In this document: positions 32,744-38,810 of the stretch, in pieces
How the letters are laid out: each line of letters opens with the position of its first letter
How positions within the stretch are numbered: position 1 is the first letter of the stretch
Source: an uncultured Saprospiraceae bacterium
Lineage (GTDB): Bacteria > Bacteroidota > Bacteroidia > Chitinophagales > Saprospiraceae
Assembly: GCA_937923465.1 (NCBI GenBank)
Contig: CALDUB010000016.1
Span: forward strand, 1-38,810
DNA: 38,810 nt
Reading direction: 5' to 3'
Program-made: the position numbers and the translations under genes
The notes under the pieces: model-generated
Database searches by the model: none
The model's input: only the letters and a program-made list of their open reading frames with translations
Told to the model about the DNA's origin: nothing

Positions 32744-35700
32744 ATGCCGTTTAAAAAGAAAATACAAACAGCTCGTCAGGATTTCAGCAGCATTATTATA
32801 TCGCTGTCTAGTCCAGATGAGATTCTAGAGCGTAGTTATGGTGAGGTGTTAAAGCCAGAAACTATTAACTACCGTTCATATAAGCCAGAACGCGATGGTT
32901 TGTTCTGTGAGCGCATTTTTGGTCCTGTAAAGGATTACGAATGTTATTGCGGTAAGTACAAACGTATTCGTTATAAAGGCATCGTTTGTGACCGTTGTGG
33001 AGTAGAGGTAACAGAGAAGAAAGTGCGTCGCGAGCGTATGGGACACATTAAGTTGGTTGTCCCTGTTGTCCATATTTGGTTCTTCAAATCATTACCGAAC
33101 AAAATCGGTTACTTATTAGGTTTGAGTTCCAAGAAATTGGAGAGCATCATTTACTACGAAAGATATGTAGTTATCCAAGCGGGTATCACAGAAGATAGAG
33201 AGGAGCCAATCACCAACATGGATTTGTTGACTGAAGAGGAATACTTGGACATCTTAGATGCACTGCCTGCTGAAAATCAGCAGATGGATGACGACGACCC
33301 GAATAAATTCATCGCACACATGGGTGCTGATGCTGTCAGAATGTTGTTGGAACGTTTGGAATTAGACCAGTTAAGTTTCGCTTTGCGTCACCAAGCTGCT
33401 AATGAGACAAGTCAACAACGTAAATCTGAGGCATTAAAGCGCTTGCGCGTTGTAGAAGCCTTCCGTGATGCTAACTTACGTTTGGAAAATCGCCCCGAAT
33501 GGACGATTATTCAATACTTACCTGTAGTTCCACCAGAATTACGACCGTTAGTACCATTGGACGGTGGACGTTTTGCATCGTCAGATTTGAACGATTTATA
33601 CCGTCGTGTAATTATCCGTAACAACCGTTTGAAGCGTTTGTTAGAAATCAAAGCGCCGGAGGTAATCTTGCGTAATGAGAAGCGGATGTTGCAAGAGGCT
33701 GTCGATTCATTATTTGACAACTCTCGTAAATCTAACGCTGTAAAAGCTGAAGGTGGACGTGCTTTGAAATCTTTATCCGACATTTTGAAGGGTAAGCAAG
33801 GTCGTTTCCGTCAGAACCTTTTGGGTAAGCGTGTTGATTACTCTGGTCGTTCGGTAATTGTCGTAGGACCAACCTTGAAATTGCACGAATGTGGTCTACC
33901 TAAAGGTATGGCTTCTGAGCTTTTCAAGCCGTTCGTTATTCGTAAGTTGATTGAGCGCGGTATAGTTAAGACCGTCAAATCTGCGAAGAAACTAGTAGAT
34001 AGAAAAGACCCAGTTATTTGGGAAATTCTTGAGAATATATTGAAAGGACACCCGATTATGTTAAATCGTGCACCTACGCGGCACCGTTTATCTATTCAGG
34101 CATTCCAGCCACGTTTGATTGAGGGTAAAGCAATCCAATTGCACCCGCTTGTATGTTCTGCCTTCAACGCCGATTTTGACGGTGACCAGATGGCAGTACA
34201 CGTACCATTGAGCCAGGCAGCGATTTTGGAAGCACAAGTATTGATGCTTTCAAGTCATAACATGTTGAACCCACAAAATGGTTCTCCGATTACTATTCCT
34301 TCACAGGATATGGTTTTGGGTCTTTACTACATTACAAAAGAACGTCACTCGGCACCAGGGGCTATTGTAAAAGGTGAAGGTCGTACTTTCTACTCTTCTG
34401 AAGAGGTAGGTATTGCTTTTAACGAAGGGAAATTGGATTTACACGCAGTTATTAAAGTGCGTGTAGATACAGTAAATGATGAAGGTGAGAAGGTTGTCGA
34501 ACGTATTGAAACAACAACAGGTCGTGTACTCTTTAATGATGCAAGACCGACAGTGTTGGCTTTACCATTCTACAATCAAGTAATGTCTAAACGTAACTTG
34601 AAAAAAGTTATCTCTGACGTTATCCGTCGTTCTGATTTCGCTATTTGTGCAACTTTCCTTGATAATATCAAGGACATGGGTTTCATGTGGTCATACAAAG
34701 GTGGATTGTCTTTTAACTTGGGTGATTTGATTACGCCAACAGTTAAAGCACAGACTTTGATTGATGCACAAGCTTCAGTTGATGAAGTTTGGGACAATTA
34801 TAATATGGGTCTTATTACCAATAATGAGCGTTACAACTCTATTATTGATAAATGGGGTGCGGCAGATAATGCGATTACTGACAATCTCATGAAAGAGATG
34901 GCGGAGCACAAGCAAGGTTTCAACTCGGTATACATGATGTTGGACTCTGGAGCACGTGGTTCTCGTCAGCAGATTAAGCAGTTGTGTGGTCTTCGTGGAT
35001 TGATGGCAAAACCGAGAAAATCTGGTGATACAGGTGGGGCGATTATCGAAAACCCTATCCTTGCCAATTTCGTGGATGGTCTATCAGTACTTGAGTACTT
35101 TATCTCTACTCACGGTGCACGTAAAGGTCTTGCCGATACGGCATTGAAAACTGCCGATGCGGGTTATTTGACGCGTCGTTTGGTGGATGTTGCACAGGAT
35201 GTTGTTATCATCGAAGATGATTGTGATACATTACGTGGTATTGGTACTCGTGCTTTGAAAGAAGACGAGAACGTCATCGAATCTTTAGCAGGACGTATCA
35301 GTGGTCGTTACTCATTGTATGACTTAGTACACCCAGTAACAGGTGATTTGATATTGCCAGAAAACGAATACATCACACAAGACATCGCTGAACAAGTTGA
35401 AGAAGCAGGTATCGAAGAAGTCGTTATCCGTTCTGTTTTGACATGTGAAGTGAAGCGTGGAGTTTGTGCAAAATGTTACGGTAAGAACATGGCGAGCGGT
35501 CGTTTGGCTGAGCGTGGTGACTCTGTAGGTATTATTGCTGCACAATCAATCGGTGAGCCGGGTACACAGTTGACATTACGTACGTTCCACGTTGGTGGTA
35601 CTGCCGTAGTTACAAAGCAAGATAGTAGCATTACTTCTAAATTTGACGGTAAAGCAGTCTTTGACGGTCTACGTATCATCATGGGTAAGAATGATGCTGG

Positions 35701-37057
35701 TGAAGATATACAAATCAACTTGTCTCGTACAGGTGAGGTGAAATTAATGTCGGAAGACGGTTCGAAACTATATGTTTCGCACTTTATCCCTTACGGTGCG
35801 ACAGTTGGACTCAAAGACGGACAAACAGTCAAGAAAGGCGACATGGTCTGTGAATGGGACCCGTATAACAACGTTATCGTTTCTGAATACAAAGGTATTG
35901 GTCAATTTGAGAATATCATTGAAGGTCAGACGGTACGTACAGAGACAGATTCTTTAACAGGATTGTCTCAGAGAGTTATTACGGAGAGCAAGAACAAGCG
36001 TTTAATTCCAGGTATCAAAATCTCAAGCCCTGACGGTGAGGATTTACGTACTTATAACTTGCCAGTAGGCTCGTACATCTCTATAGATGATGGTGCGTCT
36101 GTTGATGTAGGTATGATTATCGTAAAAATCCCTCGTAAGACAGGACAGATTCAGGATATCACGGGTGGTCTTCCACGTGTAACGGAATTATTTGAGGCAC
36201 GTAATCCTTCTAACCCTGCTGTGGTTTCTGAAATTGACGGTACAGTTAGTTTCGGTAAAATCAAGCGTGGTAACCGTGAGTGTATCATTACGACGAAAGA
36301 CGGAATGAAGCGCAAATACTTAGTAGGATTATCTAAGCACATTCTCGTACAAGAGGGTGACTTTGTCCGTGCAGGTATGCCATTGTCTGACGGTGCTATT
36401 GCGCCGCGTGACATCTTGGATATCAAAGGACCTTTTGCTGTATCTTCTTACTTAGTAAATGGAGTTCAGGAAGTTTACCGTTCTCAAGGTATCCCGATTA
36501 ACGACAAGCACATTGAGGTCATCGTACGTCAGATGTTGCGTCGTGCACAAATCGAGGATCCAGGAGATACAACATTCTTGGAAGGTGAAGCAGTTGAGAA
36601 GTTTGACTTCTTGGGGCAAAATGACTGGATTTTTGATAAGAAAGTCATTACAAACAATGGAGATAGTAACAAGTTGAAACAAGGACAAATCGTTTCTTTA
36701 CGTCAATTGAGAGAGGAAAACTCTTTCTTGAAGCGTAATGACCAGAAGGTTGTTCAGTTCCGCGATGCTGTTCCTGCGACCTCAAGTTCATTGCTACAAG
36801 GTATCACGAAATCTTCATTGGGTGTAACCAGTTGGATTTCAGCAGCCTCTTTCCAAGAGACAACAAAAGTATTGAGTACTGCCGCTATCGGTGCGAAAAA
36901 AGACTTGTTGTACGGATTGAAAGAAAACGTAATTGTTGGAAAGAAAATTCCAGCAGGAACGGGTATGCGCAAGTTCAACGACTTGGTGGTGACTACGAAA
37001 GAAGCACACGACTCTTATACACAACGTCAAGAGATGTTGGAAGAGCCAGCTGAGTAA
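32744..37057 (+). CDS. rpoC: DNA-directed RNA polymerase subunit beta'
   Basis: A 1437-residue beta' subunit. The N-terminal zinc-binding motif uses Cys67, Cys69, Cys82 and Cys85 (CYCGKY and CDRCG). The catalytic magnesium loop [12 protein letters not shown] is at about 475-486, with Asp477, Asp479 and Asp481. The second zinc site is formed by [11 protein letters not shown] and [13 protein letters not shown]. Bridge helix/trigger loop sequences ([18 protein letters not shown]) and the conserved C-terminus ([14 protein letters not shown]) are present. It is full length and followed by a strong terminator. Confidence 0.99.
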   Translation: MPFKKKIQTARQDFSSIIISLSSPDEILERSYGEVLKPETINYRSYKPERDGLFCERIFGPVKDYECYCGKYKRIRYKGIVCDRCGVEVTEKKVRRERMGHIKLVVPVVHIWFFKSLPNKIGYLLGLSSKKLESIIYYERYVVIQAGITEDREEPITNMDLLTEEEYLDILDALPAENQQMDDDDPNKFIAHMGADAVRMLLERLELDQLSFALRHQAANETSQQRKSEALKRLRVVEAFRDANLRLENRPEWTIIQYLPVVPPELRPLVPLDGGRFASSDLNDLYRRVIIRNNRLKRLLEIKAPEVILRNEKRMLQEAVDSLFDNSRKSNAVKAEGGRALKSLSDILKGKQGRFRQNLLGKRVDYSGRSVIVVGPTLKLHECGLPKGMASELFKPFVIRKLIERGIVKTVKSAKKLVDRKDPVIWEILENILKGHPIMLNRAPTRHRLSIQAFQPRLIEGKAIQLHPLVCSAFNADFDGDQMAVHVPLSQAAILEAQVLMLSSHNMLNPQNGSPITIPSQDMVLGLYYITKERHSAPGAIVKGEGRTFYSSEEVGIAFNEGKLDLHAVIKVRVDTVNDEGEKVVERIETTTGRVLFNDARPTVLALPFYNQVMSKRNLKKVISDVIRRSDFAICATFLDNIKDMGFMWSYKGGLSFNLGDLITPTVKAQTLIDAQASVDEVWDNYNMGLITNNERYNSIIDKWGAADNAITDNLMKEMAEHKQGFNSVYMMLDSGARGSRQQIKQLCGLRGLMAKPRKSGDTGGAIIENPILANFVDGLSVLEYFISTHGARKGLADTALKTADAGYLTRRLVDVAQDVVIIEDDCDTLRGIGTRALKEDENVIESLAGRISGRYSLYDLVHPVTGDLILPENEYITQDIAEQVEEAGIEEVVIRSVLTCEVKRGVCAKCYGKNMASGRLAERGDSVGIIAAQSIGEPGTQLTLRTFHVGGTAVVTKQDSSITSKFDGKAVFDGLRIIMGKNDAGEDIQINLSRTGEVKLMSEDGSKLYVSHFIPYGATVGLKDGQTVKKGDMVCEWDPYNNVIVSEYKGIGQFENIIEGQTVRTETDSLTGLSQRVITESKNKRLIPGIKISSPDGEDLRTYNLPVGSYISIDDGASVDVGMIIVKIPRKTGQIQDITGGLPRVTELFEARNPSNPAVVSEIDGTVSFGKIKRGNRECIITTKDGMKRKYLVGLSKHILVQEGDFVRAGMPLSDGAIAPRDILDIKGPFAVSSYLVNGVQEVYRSQGIPINDKHIEVIVRQMLRRAQIEDPGDTTFLEGEAVEKFDFLGQNDWIFDKKVITNNGDSNKLKQGQIVSLRQLREENSFLKRNDQKVVQFRDAVPATSSSLLQGITKSSLGVTSWISAASFQETTKVLSTAAIGAKKDLLYGLKENVIVGKKIPAGTGMRKFNDLVVTTKEAHDSYTQRQEMLEEPAE

Positions 37058-37123
37058 TTTCGAAGTACGAATTTACGATTTATGAAGTATGAGGGCTCTA
37101 GTCTTCGTCTTTGTGAGATATAT

Positions 37124-37163
37124 AAAACCTCTCTTCTGCCTTTGGGTGGGGGAGAGGTTTTTT
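37124..37163 (+). terminator. Intrinsic terminator after rpoC
   Basis: A 10-bp stem (AAAACCTCTC / GAGAGGTTTT), extendable by G-U and C-G pairs, followed by more T. It starts 67 nt after the rpoC stop and ends the rpoBC transcript. Confidence 0.9.
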
Positions 37164-37221
37164 AGTTCATGTATTTCTTATCAGAAATGTTTATATTTTT
37201 ATAATATTTTATGAAAATGGA

Positions 37222-37250
37222 TTTGTCTAACTAACTCTTTTTTATCTTTG
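37222..37250 (+). promoter_or_regulatory. Promoter for the four-helix membrane protein gene
   Basis: TATCTTTG (37243-37250) with TTTG (37222-37225) 17 nt upstream matches the TTG-N17-23-TAnnTTTG form, the best two-part match in the window. It lies 110 nt before the ATG at 37360 and just after the rpoC terminator. Confidence 0.6.
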
Positions 37251-37359
37251 GTTAGCACTATTTTGAATTTATTGACTAAAATGAAGTAAATATAGATAAA
37301 CCCTAATTATCATTGAATATGGTAAGAGCTTTAACAATTTTCTAATTAAAAAAAACATA

Positions 37360-37833
37360 ATGAACAAATTACTCTACAGTATTGTACTTACTCTTTTTTC
37401 CTTTGTAGTTATTCCTTTTTTATTACTGCTACCAACTTATGTTTTGCCTGAAACTGAACTATTATCGTTGATTTTTGAGCCGATAGGTAAGTTGTCTTTT
37501 ATTGTCATCATGTCTTGGGTTTTACTGTTTATCATCCTGTTTATAAATATTATTACTTTCTCGAATTCAAGTTTAAAACTTTATTCTAAGACAGGAAGAG
37601 AAATATTTTTTCGATTATTTGCCATTTTAATGTTAGCAAATGGTATGTTTTATTTGTATAATATTGGAAGTCAATATTTTCGATATGCTCGAGAAGAGGC
37701 AGGCATGGGCGCTTTATATTATGTAGAGCAATTTTTATCTGGCTTTATACCCTTTTCAATTTACATAGCATTTTCTTTAGTAATCTTTGTTTTTATCTTT
37801 AGTAAGACAAAGCGTTGGCTAAGTTTAGAATAA
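37360..37833 (+). CDS. Hypothetical four-helix inner-membrane protein
   Basis: A 157-residue very hydrophobic protein with four likely membrane helices at about residues 4-28, 44-68, 83-104 and 124-148, separated by short loops (LPETELLSLIFEPIG, SNSSLKLYSKTGREI, SQYFRYAREEAGMG). It has no recognisable motif and ends with a short basic tail (SKTKRWLSLE). A promoter-like box and the rpoC terminator upstream indicate an independent gene. The local sequence is more AT-rich than rpoC, as expected from its Phe/Ile/Leu content. Function unknown. Confidence 0.75.
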   Translation: MNKLLYSIVLTLFSFVVIPFLLLLPTYVLPETELLSLIFEPIGKLSFIVIMSWVLLFIILFINIITFSNSSLKLYSKTGREIFFRLFAILMLANGMFYLYNIGSQYFRYAREEAGMGALYYVEQFLSGFIPFSIYIAFSLVIFVFIFSKTKRWLSLE

Positions 37834-38153
37834 AATCAATCACATTTCACGGGATTTGTCAGAGAACCACAATTTTAAAATGTAATGAAGTACTTTGCTT
37901 TCGCTACTACTCTGTATGGCTTTTTTGTATACAGACCATGATAGATTACTTTTTAAGACTCTTAAATTTTACAATATAAGCAAGCGTATCTAATTTTATA
38001 CCCCATATCTGCCATTCATCACTTCCTTTCTCGCACAAATAACCTCTGATTTTGATATTAAAACAATTTTTCATTTCTTTCGTATTCAAAACAACAGCAA
38101 AAGAGAGATTGCTGATAAAAAATCTGTGAAAAATTAACCAAAATCAAGAGAAA
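37834..38153 (+). other. Intergenic region before the right-hand OmpA gene
   Basis: A 320-nt AT-rich stretch with no gene. The only structure seen is a 7-bp stem TCTGTAT / ATACAGA (37911-37935) whose loop contains T6; it may be a weak terminator for the membrane-protein gene. No TAnnTTTG promoter box was found for the OmpA gene that follows. Confidence 0.6.
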
Positions 38154-38810
38154 ATGAAAACAACAATTCTAACATTTTTACTATTCGCATCAATTCTAAC
38201 TATTTCTGCTCAAGACTATCTTGTTCAAGTCGCAGTTTACGACCAAGCGGTTCCTGGCTATCATTTTTCGGAGCTTAACAGCCGTATTTTTTACGCGAAA
38301 GACAGCAATGACTTTCACCGTTATTACATTGGGAAATACAACAAATCAGAAGCCGAAAGCCAAGCATCAATCGCGAAAGGCAAAGGATTTATAGGTGTTT
38401 CTGTAGAAAGTATGGACAGCTTTGGAAAAGCCTGTGCGTGCGGATATGTGCCAAGACCAAAAGAAATTACGGCGTCTTTACGTTCTATCTTCTTTGATTT
38501 TGACCGCTACTTTTTGCGTCCAGAATCTAAGCAACGATTGAATGAATTGGTGCAAACACTTCGTGAAAATCCAACTTATCGCGCACGCCTCATGGCGCAC
38601 ACCGATGCAAAAGGTTCTAATTCTTACAATGAGACATTATCGCTCAATCGTGCGAACTCTGCCAAGCAGTATTTAATCGCACGTGGTATTTCTTCGTCTC
38701 GCATTGATACGCAGACGTTTGGAGAAACAGACCCGATTGCAAAAAATGAATTGGAAGGTGGACAAGATACCGAAGCAGGAAGACAGTTTAACCGCAGAGT
38801 TGAGTTAATA
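38154..38810 (+). CDS. OmpA-family protein, 3' end cut by window edge
   Basis: An open frame of 219 codons runs off the right edge (so it is not in the ORF track). It starts at ATG 38154 with a signal peptide (MKTTILTFLLFASILTISAQ). Residues about 21-95 resemble a small SPOR-like or similar periplasmic domain (DYLVQVAVYDQAVPGYHFSE, RYYIGKYNKSEAESQAS), the pattern of a sporulation-related repeat that reads a protein's position on peptidoglycan. A short Cys-containing linker (KACACGYVPRPKEI) leads to an OmpA C-terminal domain: SIFFDFDRYFLRPESKQRL, MAHTDAKGSNSYNETLSLNR, ANSAKQYLIARGISSSRIDT and FNRRVEL. The visible domain is nearly complete. Likely role: outer-membrane or periplasmic peptidoglycan tether. 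The SPOR-like reading is tentative. Confidence 0.88.
   Translation, partial: MKTTILTFLLFASILTISAQDYLVQVAVYDQAVPGYHFSELNSRIFYAKDSNDFHRYYIGKYNKSEAESQASIAKGKGFIGVSVESMDSFGKACACGYVPRPKEITASLRSIFFDFDRYFLRPESKQRLNELVQTLRENPTYRARLMAHTDAKGSNSYNETLSLNRANSAKQYLIARGISSSRIDTQTFGETDPIAKNELEGGQDTEAGRQFNRRVELI

Overview
The window comes from a low-GC member of the Bacteroidota; I cannot place it more finely from sequence alone. Supporting signs are a SusC/SusD pair, DUF4249 and MG2/plug-type surface proteins, OmpA proteins with Bacteroidota-style N-terminal domains, few Shine-Dalgarno sequences, and several TAnnTTTG promoter boxes (the Bacteroidota -7 element). No phage, insertion sequence, CRISPR array or obvious horizontally acquired island was seen.

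Left half (1-18.9 kb, all minus strand): envelope and uptake genes. In transcription order these are a soluble TonB C-terminal-domain protein (18.8 kb); a four-gene cluster of secreted hypothetical, STN-type TonB-dependent receptor, DUF4249 lipoprotein and MG2/plug-like protein (18.3-11.8 kb); susC then susD (11.2-6.3 kb); a DUF3179 lipoprotein coupled to an outer-membrane barrel candidate; a conserved hypothetical; lnt (apolipoprotein N-acyltransferase); and an OmpA-family protein cut by the window edge.

Right half (19.0-38.8 kb, all plus strand): the core translation/transcription locus. The order is rpsU, a XerC/D-type recombinase, two hpf/raiA-like genes, tRNA-Thr(TGT)-Tyr(GTA)-Gly(TCC)-Thr(GGT)-tuf, tRNA-Trp(CCA)-secE-nusG, rplK-rplA-rplJ-rplL and rpoB-rpoC. 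A four-helix membrane protein and a second OmpA-family protein, cut by the right edge, follow. The Thr-Tyr-Gly-Thr-tuf order matches the classical tRNA-tufB operon of enterobacteria.

The gene content is mostly conventional. The unusual material is between and at the ends of genes: a long perfect inverted repeat between susC and susD, a 20-bp near-perfect hairpin filling much of the rpoB-rpoC spacer, an 838-nt structured rplL-rpoB intergenic region with its own promoter-like box, a hairpin behind every tRNA, paired 15-bp palindromes near xer and hpf, and an ~80-residue acidic extension on NusG. Coordinates and base pairing were worked out by hand; no database search or folding program was run.
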